Under the pieces are notes generated by a model. It was given only the letters and a program-made list of their open reading frames with translations, ran no database searches and was not told where the DNA came from. The translations under genes and the position numbers were made by a program. Source: Chondrosia reniformis (taxonomy: Eukaryota; Porifera; Demospongiae; Chondrillida; Chondrillidae). From it: a stretch of DNA of 64,000 nucleotides. Where the stretch lies: positions 4,540,501 through 4,604,500 of the forward strand of contig OX359189.1 of assembly GCA_947172415.1 (NCBI GenBank), given 5' to 3'. Positions within the stretch are counted from its first letter, which is position 1; every line of letters starts with the position of its first letter. Below, piece after piece: positions 14,201 to 26,535 of the stretch.

Positions 14201-16480
14201 ATAGTCTTAGCCCCATTTTTGGGCTAATATATACTCCTGTTTTTACCTTAATATATCCAATTATTTAAAAATATTGCCTATTATATACCATAATACATCC
14301 CATAGCTTTTCCCAATATGCCCATACATTTTTTGTCAAATAAATCCCATAGCTTTTGACAAATATATCCCATCGTATATCCCATAATTGTTTCCAGTATA
14401 TCCCTTAATTTTGCCTAAGACATCCCTTAGTTTTTGCTTAATATATCCAATGGACCAGTATATCCCATAGTTTTGGAAAATATATCCCATCGTTTTTGCC
14501 TAATCTATCCCATAATTTTGCCCAAAATATCCCTCGGTTGTTGCTTAATTTATCCAATAATTTAAAAATATTGCCAATTATATCCCATAATATCTCCCAT
14601 AATTTTACCCAATATATCCCTTAGTTTTAGGCAAATATATCCATATATTTTAACAAATATATCCCATAGCGTTTGAAAAATATATCCCTTAGTATATCCC
14701 TTGATTTTTCCTTTTTTATCCCATATTCGCCTAATCCATCCCCTAGTTTTAGCTTAATATATCCAATGGACCAGTATATCCCAGAGTTTTGACAAATATA
14801 TGCAACAATTTTTAACCAATATATACCATAATATATCCCATAATTTCTGCCAACTATATCCCGAAATATCACCTATAGTCTTAGCCCAATATATCCCTAA
14901 GTTTTGCCACATATACCCCTTATTTTTTGTCAAATATATCCCTCAGCTTTTGACGGATATATCTCATAGTATATCCCCTAATTTTTCCCCTATATATCCC
15001 ACAATTTTGATTAATATATCCAATGGACCAGTATATCCCAAAGTTTTGCCAAATATATTCAACAATTTTAAACCAATATATCCCATAATATTTCCCATAA
15101 TTTTTACCCAATATATCCCATAGTTATTGCCGAATATATCTCATAAAATAACCTATAGTCTTAGCCCAATATATCCCATAGCTTTTGCCCAATTTATCGC
15201 ACATTTTTATAAATATATCCCAAAATGTTTGCCAATTATATCCCATAATATAACCTATAGTCTTAGCCTAGTGTTTTGGCCTAATATATCTCTCAGCTCT
15301 TCCTTAATATATCCAATTATTAACAAATATTGCTTCTTATATACATTAATATATCCCATAGTTTTACCCAATGTCCCCCTTAGTTTTTGTCAAATATATC
15401 CCACAGCTTTTGACGGATATATCCCATAGTATATCCCCTAATTTTGACCTAATATATCCCACAATTTTGCCTAATATCTCCTATAGTTTTGGATAATTAT
15501 ATCCCATGACCAGTATATCCCAAAGTTTTGCCAAATATATTCAACAATTTTAAACCAATATATCCCATAATATTTCCCTTAATGTTTACCCAATATATCC
15601 CATAGTTATTGCCGAATACATCCCATAGCTTTTGCCCAATTTATCGCATATTTTTATAAATATATCCCATAATATTTGCCAAATATATCCCATAATATAA
15701 CCTATAGTCTTAGCCAAATATATCCCAGTCTTTCTGAATAAATTCCATAGCTTTACAAATATATCCAATAGTTTTGACAAATATATCCCATAGTATATCC
15801 CATAATTTTTGTCCTGTATATCCCATAATTTTGACTAAGATCATTTCTTGGTTTTTGCAAAATATATCCAATGGACCAGTATATCCCATAGGTTAGCCAA
15901 ATATATCCCATAGCCTTTGCCGAATATATCCCATAAAAGAACCTATAGTGTTTGTCCAATATATCTCATAGTTTCTCCAAATATATGCCATATTTTTTCA
16001 AATAAATCCCATAATTTTGCCAAATATATCCAACCAGGTTTAACCAATAGATACCATAATATATCCCATAATTTTGGCCCAATATATCCTATAATGTTTG
16101 GCCAACTATATCCCGAAATTTCACATATAGTCTTAGCCCAATATTTCCCATAGTTAAGCCCAATATATCCCACAGTTTTTCCCAAAGATATCCCATATTT
16201 TCCAAATATATCCCATACTTTTTGCTAAATATATCCCATAATTTAAGCTATAGTCTTAGCCCAATTTTTTGGCCAAATATATCTCTCAGTTCTTCCTTTA
16301 TATATCCTTTTATTTACCAGTATATCCCATAATTTTGCAAAATATATCAAAACAAATTTTAACCAATTTTTCCTATAATTTATTCCATAATTTTGCAAAA
16401 TATAACCAACTAAATAACCTATAGTCTTAGCCCAATATATCCCATAGTTTTGCAAAATATATCCCAGAGTTCTTTGGAAT
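5241..16480 (+). repeat. 23-bp satellite, forward orientation, tract 2 (11.2 kb)
   Basis: This is an unbroken run of the same satellite. The higher-order marker block appears twice, at about 7385-7438 and 12497-12551, about 5.1 kb apart. The landmark CCAATGGACCAGTATATCCC recurs at irregular steps, commonly near 300 or 480 bp (for example about 10196, 10677, 10974, 11454, 11877). A second extended motif, with CCATCCCTTAGTTTTAGCTT followed by CAGAGTTTTGACAAATATAT, occurs near 5935, 9195 and 14735. No gene or foreign insertion is visible. The tract ends abruptly at an orientation switch. Confidence 0.95.
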
Positions 16481-19400
16481 GGGGTATATTTAGAAATATA
16501 TGGGATATAATTGGCAAAAAGTATGGGATATATTTGGCAAAAACTATGGGATATATTGGCCTAAGACTATAGGTTATATTTCCAGATATATTTGGCAAAA
16601 ACTATGGGATATATTGGCCTAAGACTATAGGTTATATTTCCAGATATATTTGGCAAAAATTATGGGAAATATTTGGAAAAATATGGGATATATTTGTCAA
16701 AAAGTATGGGATATATTAGGATAAGACTATGGGTTATTTTATGGGATATATGCGGCAAAAAGCTATGGGATATATTGTGCAAACATTATGGGATATACTG
16801 TGGGATATATTTTTCAAAAGCTAGGGCATATATTTGACAAAAATTAAGGGCTATCTTTGGAAAATCTATGGGTTATTTAAAGGATATAATTGGCAAAAAT
16901 TTTAAATAATTGGTTATATTAAATTAAAACTGAGAGGTGTATTAGGCAAAAGAATGGGTTATATTGGGCTAAGACTATAGGTTATTTTATGTGATATATT
17001 CGGCAAAAACTATGAAATATATTAGGCAAAAATTATGAGACATATTACGGCATATATTTGTTTAAAATTGTTGGATATATTTGTAAAACTATGGTATTTA
17101 TTCATAAAGACCATGGGATAATATTGGGCAAAACCTATGGGATATATTGGGCTAAGACTACCGGTTATATTATGGGATATATTCGCAAAACCTATGGTAT
17201 ATTGGGCAAAACTTTTGGGATATATTATGGGATATATTGGTTAAAAATTGTTGGATATATTTGTCAAAACTATGCGATATAGTGGTCCATTGGATATATT
17301 AAGAAAAAACTAAGAAATGTATTAGTCAAAATTATCGGACATAAAAGGCAACAATTATGGGATATACTAGGGGATATATTTAACGAAAAACGAAGGGGAT
17401 ATATTTTATAAAACTATGGGATATATTGGGCTAAGACTATAGGTTTTATTATGGGATATATTTGCAAAATTATTGGATATAATTTAAAATTCTGATATAT
17501 TTGGAAAAAATATGGCATATATTCGGAAAAATATGGGATATTTTGGGATATATTGGTTTAAAATTGTTGGATATATTGAAAAAACTATAGGATATACTAG
17601 TCCATTGGATATATTAATTAAAATCTATGGGATATATTAAGTAAAATTATGAGATATATGAAGCAAAAATTATGGTATATACTATGGGATATAGTCGTCA
17701 AAAGTATGGGATATATTTGACAAAAATAATGTGTATATTGGGTAAAATTATGGGAGATATAATTGGCAATATTTTGAAATAATTGGATATCTTAAGCAAC
17801 AACTTCTTCAAAATTTGGGATATATTCGGCAAAAATTATGGGATATATTTGCAAAAACTATGGGATATATTTCCTAAAACTATGGGTATATTTGGAAAAA
17901 CCATTGTGTATAATGGGCAAAAACGGATATATTTATAAAAAAATATAAGATATATTTAGTAAAACTATTGAATATATTGGGCTAAGACTATAGGTGATAT
18001 TATGGGATATATTTTGCAAAATTATTGGATATTTTTATTAAGACTACGGTTATATTCGGAAAAACTATGGGATATAATGGGTACAAACTATGGGATATAT
18101 TTGAAAAAATACGATATATTTGGATAAACTATGGGATATATTGGGCTAAGACTATAGGTGATATTTTGGGATATATTTGAAAAACTATGGTGATATATTC
18201 GGAAAACCTGTGTGATATATTGGGCAAAAACTATTTGATATATTGGGCTAAAACTAAAGATTATATTATGGGATACACTTAGCAAAAATTATGAGTTATA
18301 TTTGGAAGAAATATGGGATATATTTGGCGAAGACTTTTCATTATATTGGGCTAAGACTATAGGTTATTTTATGGGTTATATTAGATAAAAATATGGGATA
18401 TATAGGACAAATATTATGGGATATACTATGGGATATATTTGTCCGAAACTCTAAGATTTATTTGATTAAAACTAAGCTGTATATTGGGTAAAAGTATTTC
18501 ATATATTATGGGATATAATTGGCAATATTTTTAAATAATTAGATTTATTAAGCAAAAACTGAGGGATGCATGTGGCAAAATTTTGGGATATATTTGAACA
18601 AACTATGCGATATATTCGGAAACACTATGGGATATATTGGGCAAAAACTATGGGATTTATTGGGCTAAGACTATAGGTTATATTATGGGATATATTTGAA
18701 AAAAAAACGGTAAATTTTAGCAAAAGCTATGGTAAATACACGGAAAACTATGGGATATAGTGGGCTAAAATTAAGGGTTATATTATGGGAAATATTGGAT
18801 AAACATTGTTGGATATATTTGGCAAAACTATGCGATATACTGCTTCATTGGATATATTAAGCAAAAACTAGGGGATGCATTAGGTTATATGATGGGAAAT
18901 ATTTAGCCAAAATTAATGGATATCGTTGGAAAAAATATGGGATATATTTGGCAAAAACTATGGGATATATTGGGCTAAGACTACAGGTTATTTAGTGGGA
19001 TATATTCGGCCAAAAGTAAGGGATATATTGGGCAAAAATTATGAAATATATTATGGGATAAAATTGGTTAAAAATTGTTGGATATATTTTGCAAAACTAT
19101 GGGATTTACTGGTCCATTGGATATATTAAGCAAAAACTAAGGGATGTCTTAGGAAAAATTTTGGGATATGGAAAGCTAAAATTATGGGATATACTATGGA
19201 TATATTTGACAAAAACCTAAAGGGATATATTTGTAAAACTCTTGGATTTATTCAGAAAAACTATGGGATATATTGGGCTTTGAATATAGGTTATAGGTTA
19301 TTGGGATATATTTGAAAAACATTATGCGATATATTTGGAAACAATATGCGATAAATTGGGAAAAAGCTATAGGATATAATGTGCTAAGACTATAGGTTAT

Positions 19401-21059
19401 TTTAAAGGATATATTAAGCAAAAACTATGGGATATATTTGGCAAACATTATGGAATGCATTGTCAAAAACTATGGGATATATTCGGAAAAACTATGGGAT
19501 ATATTGGGCAAAAACTATGGGATATATTTGGCAAATATAGGATATACTTGGCAATAACCGTGGTATATGAAGGGCTAGGACTATAGGTGATTTTATGGGA
19601 TATATTTGGCGAACACTATGGGATATACTGGTCAATTGGATACATTAAGCAAAAACTAAGGGATATATTAGGCAAAATTATGGGATAAATAGGGCAAAAA
19701 TTGTGGGATATACTATGGGATATATTTGGTAAAAGCTATGGGATATATTTGCCTAAAACTAAGAGTATGATGGGTAAAATTATGGGATATATTATGGGAT
19801 ATAATTGGCAATATTTTTAAATAATAGGTTATATAAAGCAAAAACTGAGGTATATATCAGGCAAAATTATGGGATATATTTTGAAAAAATTATGGGATAT
19901 ATTTTCAAAACCATGGGATTTATTTGGAATTACTATGGGATATATTTGGCAAAAACTATAGGATATATTGGGCTCAGACCATAAGTTAAAGTGTGGAATT
20001 TATTTGGTAAAAACTATTAGATATATTGGTCTAATACTATAGATAAAATTTTGGGATGTATTCGGCCAAAACTATGGGATATATTTGGTAAAATTAAGGG
20101 ATATACGGGTCCATTGGATATATTAAGCAAAAACTAAGGGATGTCTTAGGCAAAATTAAGGGAATATACCGGGAAAAAATTATGGGATACTCTAACGGAT
20201 ATATTTGTCAAAAGCTATGGGATATATCTGACAAAAACTAAGGAGATATATTATGGAATATAAAAGGCAATATTTATAAATAATTGGATATATTAAGGAA
20301 GAACCGAGAGAAATACTAGTTCAAAAAATTGGGCTAAGACTAAAGGTTAAATTATGGGATACATTTAGCAAAACTTATGGGATATATTTGGAAAAATTTG
20401 GGATATCTTTGGCAAAAACTGTTGGATATATTGGGCAACACTATAGGATATATTGGGCTAAGACTATAGGTGATATTTCGGGATATAGTTGGCAAAAATT
20501 ATGGTATATATTGGTTAAAAATTGTTGCATATATTTGTCAAAACTCTGGGATATACTGGTCCATTGGATATATTAAGCTAAAACTAAGGGATGGATTAGG
20601 CGAATATGAGATATATAAGAGAAAAATCATGGGATATACTAAGGGATATATTTTTCAAAAGCTATGGGATATATTTGTTAAAAGCTATGGGATATATTTA
20701 CCTAAAATTAAGGGGTATATTGGGTAAAATTATGGGATATATTATGGGATATAATTGGTAATATTTTTAAAATATTGGATATATTAAGCAACAACCGAGG
20801 GATATTTTAGGCCAAATTATGGGATAGATTAGGCAAAAATTATGGGATATATTTGCAAAAATAATGGGATATATTCGGAAAAACTATTGGATATATTGAG
20901 CAAAAAATTTGGGATATACTGGGCTAAGACTATAGATAATTTTATGGGATGTATTCGGCAAAATCTGTAGGATATATTTTGCAAAACCATGGGATATTTT
21001 GGTCCATTGGATATATTAAGCAAAAACCAAGGGATGTCTTAGACAAAATTATGGGATAT
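16481..21059 (-). repeat. 23-bp satellite, inverted orientation, tract 3
   Basis: From 16481 the plus strand reads GGGATATATTTGGCAAAAAC instead of TATCCC, the reverse complement of the neighbouring satellite. The change is abrupt: forward satellite runs to TTCTTTGGAAT (16480) and inverted satellite begins GGGGTATATTTAG. The higher-order marker block is present in inverted form at about 18455-18510, and its companion motif (GGCGAAGACTTTTCAT) lies near 18325. The tract ends at LTR element 1. No gene is visible. Confidence 0.93.
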
Positions 21060-21204
21060 TGTAGTATCCTACTACAAGTTATAGTTCACGATTACTAACA
21101 CAGTAGCAAATCTCTTGGAGCACACTCTGGACATGAGGGCCTGATCTCATGAAATTATATCACTTACAAAACCCATAATAACAGTGTGATAATGATACAG
21201 TACA
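21060..21204 (-). repeat. 3' LTR of LTR element 1
   Basis: This is the partner of the LTR at 25250-25394, with the same 145-bp length. On the plus strand it starts TGTAGTATCC and ends ACAGTACA. The GATAT target duplication immediately precedes it at 21055-21059. Confidence 0.93.
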
Positions 21205-21217
21205 TTCCTCCCCACTA
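21205..21217 (-). other. Polypurine tract of LTR element 1
   Basis: On the minus strand AGTGGGGAGGAA directly precedes the 3' LTR. This is the expected position and composition for the plus-strand primer of reverse transcription. Confidence 0.7.
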
Positions 21218-21318
21218 AGATGAGAAGGTCTATAATACAGCAAAACAAAGCAACAAACAATGTCCTTAATTAACTATGATAAACCACACTACATAACTGA
21301 TACATACAATGAAGGGTG

Positions 21319-24300
21319 CTATGTAGGTTTATCAACATAAATGTTCGAGAGTCCATAACGATCAACAGGGCGACGAACTCTCTGAGGATAACGTGGCACC
21401 GATACTTGTTCTCTACTGGGCCTAGCAGGAACTTGTGTCTGCAATGGCGGAATAGCGTCAAAACTATCTGAGGATTCACTGGAAATAACCTTTAAATGAT
21501 CCAAGTGCCTTCTCCAGGTACGACCATCTCGTAGCTGCACTAGGTAAGAGCAGGGACCCAGTTGACCTACAACTTCTCCTGGTAACCATTCACCCTTGTG
21601 GATAAAATCCCTAACTAAAACTGAACATCCGACTGCAACCGATCGCTGTTTAGCATGAGTATCATGATGTTTCTTCTGATCAGCTTGTTTGGAACAACCC
21701 TTGCTTTGTTGATCTGGCCTTAGAAGGTCAAATTTGGTTCGTAACTGTCTTTTTACAAACAACATACTAGGTGACTCATTAGTTGTGGCATGTGGTGTAC
21801 TCCGATAAGTTAACAGAAAGTTTGCAAGGACCTGAGAGAGATGACCACCTTGACGAACTCCTACCTTCACTGATTCCTTAAAGGTTCTTACAAATCTCTC
21901 AGCAAGACCATTAGAAGATGGGTGATATGGTGAACACAATATGTGCTTCACTCCATTCTGCTTCATGAATTCCTGAAATGTTTCGAAAGTAAATTGTGGA
22001 CCATTATCTGAAACCAATTGTTCCGGTAGACTGTATGAAGCAAAAAGAAACCTGAGTACTTCCACTGTCTTTTCAGCTGATGTAGAGGGCATTTCAATGA
22101 CCTCTGGCCACTTCGAATGAGCATCTACCAGGATTAAGAACATCCTATTACAAAAGGGACCAGCAAAGTCGACATGAACCCTTTGCCATGGTCGCGTTGG
22201 CCACACCCATGGGTGTAGTGGAGTAACAGCAGGTGCTGATTTGACTGACTGACATGATAGACAAGAATGAGCCAATTCTTCTATTGCTTTATCTAGACCT
22301 GGCCACCAGAAATGACTTCTGGCCATTGATTTCATTCTTGTAACTCCACAGTGTTCTTGATGTAGCTGTGATAGGACTCTAGCATGTAGCATTTGTGGTA
22401 TTATTACACGATTTCCTCAAAGCAGGCAGCTGCTTTCAACTGATAGTTCTTCCTTCTTCTGCCAAAAGGACTTGACTTCCTCTGGAACCGATCCAGGCCA
22501 CCCAGACTACGTATATTGCACCATTTTACTAAGAATTGGGTCTTTACGAGTGCTCTGAGCTAACTGAGCAGATGTTACTGGCAAGGAGTTGAGCTGACCA
22601 ATAAGGAAACAGGTTGTATCTGCAACCGGTTCTGGAAGACCTCCAGACAGAGGGAGACGTGAAAGAGCATCTGCATTAGCATGTTGACTAGTAGACTTGA
22701 ACCGTATGGTATACCGATATGCAGATAAGGTGATGGCCCATCTCTGGATTCGTGCTGCAGCTAAAGGAGGGATACCTTTGTTAGGTCCTAATATAGTTAA
22801 TAAGGGTTTGTGATCAGTAGGAAGGGTAAATATTCTGCCGTACAGATACTGGTGAAATTTTTTACACCGTAGATTAGAGCTAATGCCTCCTTCTCCAATT
22901 GGGAATAATTCCTTTCACTAGACGACAAAGTGCGAGAAGCAAATGCAATAGGCTTCTCCTGACCGCCTGGGTATTCATGTGAAATGACAGCACCAATCCC
23001 ATATGCTGATGCATCTGCAGCGAGCTTGAGTGGCAGGGTCACATCGTAGTGAGTTAGCACACATGAGGAAGTTAAGGCATCCTTAGCTTTCTGAAAGGCT
23101 TGCTGACAGTCATTGCTCCAACTCCATACTGCCTTATGTTGTAATAATGCATTCAGAGGGGTCAAGATGGTGGCTAAGTTGGGAATAAACTTGCCATAAT
23201 AATTAAGTATGCCTAGGAAAGACCGTAGTTCTTGAACATTGGTTGGTTTGGGTGCTTCCTTAATGGCCTCCAGCTTGCTGGGTATGGTGTGTAAGCCTGC
23301 TGCATCCACATGATGTCCACCGATTCTGCCATAAATTCACATTTCTTCTTCTTGACTCTCAGCCCACTTTTCTCAAGCCTAGAGAGTACCTCGGCTAAGG
23401 ACTTTAAATGATCTGCAGTATCTCTTCCCGTAATCAGGATATCATCTATGTAGCATATAACACCAGGAATGCCTTGCAATAGGGAGTCCATGGTTCTCTG
23501 GAAGATTGCAGGGGCTGACGATATACCAAATGGAAGACGGGTATACCTGTACAATCCTAGATGAGTATTGACTGTCAGATACTGCTTTGACTCCTCATCC
23601 AATAGAAGCTGTTGATATGCTTGAGACAAGTCGAGTTTTGTAAACTGCTTACCACCTGCAAGTGTAGCAAACAGCTCCTCTGGCTTAGGTAAGGGATGCT
23701 GGTCCACTTCCAGCATAGCATTGATGGTCACCTTATAATCACCACATATGCGGAACCTACCATCTTTCTTGGGCACTGGGACAATGGGTGCAGCCCAGTC
23801 ACTATGTGATACCTTTCCCAGAATTCCTGCGTCTACAAGAGAGTTAATCTCCTGCTCATTTGCATCCCTAATAGCAAAAGGAACAGGTCTAGGCCTGTGA
23901 AAGACAGGTGTAACACCTTCCCTCACTGAAAGATGGGTCTTTCCCAATGTAAAGGTACCTAGGCCTTCCTTAAAAACCCCATTGAATCGCTGAAGAATGT
24001 CCTGTAGGGTACACTTGACATCCTGGGCACATGAGTAGGCTATGGTTTTCCAATTTAACCTAATGCTGGATAACCAGTTTCGAACAAATAAAGCAGGACC
24101 ACTCCCTTTGACAACAACCAAGGGTAGTTGTCTAGTCTGGTTGTCATAAGTCACACAAACTGACAATTCACCCAAGACTGGCATACGTTCGGCAGTGTAT
24201 GTGCGCAAAACCATATTAGGAGGACACAGCGGAGCCTCAGGAAAAATAGCCTTTTTCTGTTCCTTTGATATTACCGAGACGGCTGCCCCAATATCTAGCT

Positions 24301-24380
24301 CCATGTCCACAGACTTACCATCCAATGTGACCTTAATATACATTGGACCATTGGGGTGACTACTAACCTTGAAGAGTGCA
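21319..24380 (-). pseudogene. pol region of LTR element 1 (PR-RT-RH-IN)
   Basis: Domains in coding order are as follows. An aspartic-protease-like segment lies at about 24350-24200. Reverse transcriptase covers about 23900-23250, with LDLSQAYQQL, LPFGISSAP and the catalytic YIDD near 23445. RNase H lies at about 23130-22800. Integrase covers about 22400-21600, with an H-H-C-C zinc segment (HQEHCG..CLSCQ), VDFAGPF, SDNGPQFT and a downstream glutamate in NGLAERF, the usual D-D-E core. The RT resembles the many animal K02A2.6-like genes. Frames are interrupted several times, so this is a fossil. Confidence 0.85.
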
Positions 24381-24439
24381 AGCTCTTCCTCTGAGGTACC
24401 AGAGTTGTCCACCTCTGCAACTGTAGTGACTTGATGTGT

Positions 24440-25209
24440 GTTGCCAACCTTTGACCTACACACCTTGGCCAGATGTCCTTTCTTATTACACTTATGACAA
24501 ATAGTATCTTTGTGACAGCATTGCTTAGCTTGATGCCCAGCCTTTCAACACCTGAACAAGATCCTTCAGAGTGACTTTTTTGTGACTTTCGATACTTACT
24601 GTACTTGTGGGAAAAACTGGACTTATTCAGTTGTTGAATACTTCCAGTGTCAGCCACCCCTTTTAGTTGCTGGGAATTCCTTTCTGCAGCCTCAATTCCT
24701 AATGCAATTTTTGCGGCTCTCCTGAAGGTAAGGTCTGCCTCAGCTAACAGCCGTTTCTGTATGACCTGGCTCTTAGGCCCACCGACGAAACGATCCCTCA
24801 GTGCCTCTTCCAAATATCCACGGAAATCACAAGTAGCAGACATTCTTTTTAATTCGGCAATATAATCGCCTATTGACTCACCAGGCGCTTGATTCCTTTT
24901 ATGAAAGTGAAAGCGTTCTGCAATTAAGATTGGCTTAGGTTCGAAATGAGCTTTGAGCGTTCCGACTAACGTGCCAAAATCTTTGCTACTCGGAACGTCA
25001 GGGGACAATAAGCTACGCAACAACCCGTAAGTTTTGCCGCCGATCACGCTTAAGAGAGTTGACACTTGCTTCTCGTCTTTCACTCCATTTGCGTCCATAA
25101 ACAGCCCCACTCTTTCTAGATAGGCGGTGATGGATTCGTTTTCTCCAACGAATTCTCCAATCGTACCAAATGTCGCCATTCCGCGCAATTCAATGGTCTT
25201 GTAATCCAA
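24440..25209 (-). pseudogene. gag region of LTR element 1
   Basis: The region starts with a methionine about 40 bp inside the 5' LTR. It encodes a capsid-like segment with the motif EEALRDRFVGG, typical of Ty3/gypsy Gag proteins. A single CCHC zinc knuckle follows (C-x2-C-x4-H-x4-C, around 24455-24500) and would bind the element's RNA. The upstream part is helical and charged. It belongs to a broken element and is described only as a fossil part. Confidence 0.8.
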
Positions 25210-25235
25210 TAGTATTCTTTAGGAAACAATCCCGC

Positions 25236-25246
25236 CCCGTCGCCAA
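25236..25246 (-). other. Primer-binding site of LTR element 1
   Basis: TGGCGACGGGG begins three bases inside the 5' LTR on the minus strand. The first eight bases match the complement of a tRNA-Ser 3' end (..CGTCGCCA). Mag/SURL-type elements are known to use tRNA-Ser. The tRNA assignment is an inference from this short match. Confidence 0.65.
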
Positions 25247-25249
25247 TGA

Positions 25250-25394
25250 TGTAGTATCCTACTACAAGTTATAGTTCACGATTACTAACACAGTAGCAAA
25301 TCTCTTGGAGCACAATCTGGACACGAGGTCCTAATCTCATGAAATTATATCACTTACAAAACCCATAATAACAGTGTGATAATGATACAGTACA
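25250..25394 (-). repeat. 5' LTR of LTR element 1
   Basis: This LTR is 145 bp, begins TGTACTGTATC and ends GGATACTACA on the minus strand. It matches the LTR at 21060-21204 except at four positions clustered within about 25 bp. It is adjacent to the target duplication GATAT on its outer side. Confidence 0.93.
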
Positions 25395-26535
25395 GATATA
25401 GTCTGGGATATATTTGTCAAAAGCTATGGGATTTATTTGACAAAAAATGAGGGGCATATTGGGTAAAACTATGGGATGTATTATGGCATATAATAGTCAA
25501 TATTTTTAAATAATTGGATATATTAAGGAAAAAACAGGGGATATATTAACCTAAAAATGGGCCTAAGACTATAGGTTATATTATGGGATATATTGGGAAA
25601 AGGTTATGAGATATATTTGGAAAAATATGGGATATATTTTGCAAAAATTACGGGGTATATTTGGCAAACACTATGGGATATATTGGCCTAAGACTATAGG
25701 TGATATTTCCAGATATATTTGGCAAAAATCAAGGGATATATTTGGAAAAATATGGGATATATTAGGCAAAAACTATGATATATAAGGTAAACATTTTGTG
25801 ATATATTATGGGATATATTGGTTAAAAATTGTAGGATATATTTCTCAAACCTATACGATATAGTGGTCCATTGGATATATTAAGCAAAAGCTAAGGAATG
25901 TAATAGGCAAAATTATGGGATATTAAAGGCAAAAAGTATGGGATATACAATGGATATATTTGTAAAACTATGGGATTTATCCAGAAAGACTTTGGGATAT
26001 AGTGGGCGAAAACTATGGGATATATTGGGCTAAGAATATAGGTTATATTATGGGCTATTTTTGGCAAAATTATTGGATATAATTGGAAAATATATGATAT
26101 ATTTGTCAAAAATATGGGATATATTGGGCAAATATTATTATATATATTTTGGGATATATTGGTTTAAAATTGTTGGACATATTAGGCAAAACTATGGGAT
26201 AAACTAGTCCATTGGAAATATTAATTAAATTCTATGGGATATATAAAGCAAAAATTATGAGATATATAAAGCAAAAATTATGGTATATACTATGGGATAT
26301 ATTTGCAAAAGCTATGGGATATATTAGACAAAAGCTAAGGGGTATTTTGGGTAAATCTATTGGATATTTATGGGATATAATTGACAAATTTTTAAATAAT
26401 TGGATATGTTAAGCAAAAACTGAGGGAAATATTAGGAAAAACTATGGGTGATATTGGTCTAAGACTAGAGATAATTTTATGGGATGTATTCCGCAATAAC
26501 TATGGGATATATTTGCAAAAACAATGGGATATATA
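25395..26535 (-). repeat. 23-bp satellite, inverted orientation, tract 4
   Basis: Inverted satellite resumes after the GATAT target duplication and continues to about 26535, where the plus strand changes from GGGATATATA back to AATATATCCC. Together with tract 3 it shows that LTR element 1 inserted into satellite lying in this orientation. No gene is visible. Confidence 0.93.

Larger units (their letters stand above)
21060..25394 (-). mobile_element. LTR element 1: Ty3/gypsy retrotransposon, Mag/SURL-like, broken
   Basis: This element is structurally complete at its ends. Two 145-bp LTRs (TG..CA) are flanked by a 5-bp target duplication, GATAT, at 21055-21059 and 25395-25399. Coding is on the minus strand, so the 5' LTR is the one at the high-coordinate end. 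The order is 5' LTR, primer-binding site, gag with a CCHC knuckle, protease, reverse transcriptase, RNase H, integrase, polypurine tract, 3' LTR; integrase after RNase H defines Ty3/gypsy. The LTRs differ at four of 145 positions, which suggests a fairly recent insertion. The coding region is split among several frames, with roughly three to four breaks, so it is a fossil. It lies within inverted satellite. Confidence 0.92.
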
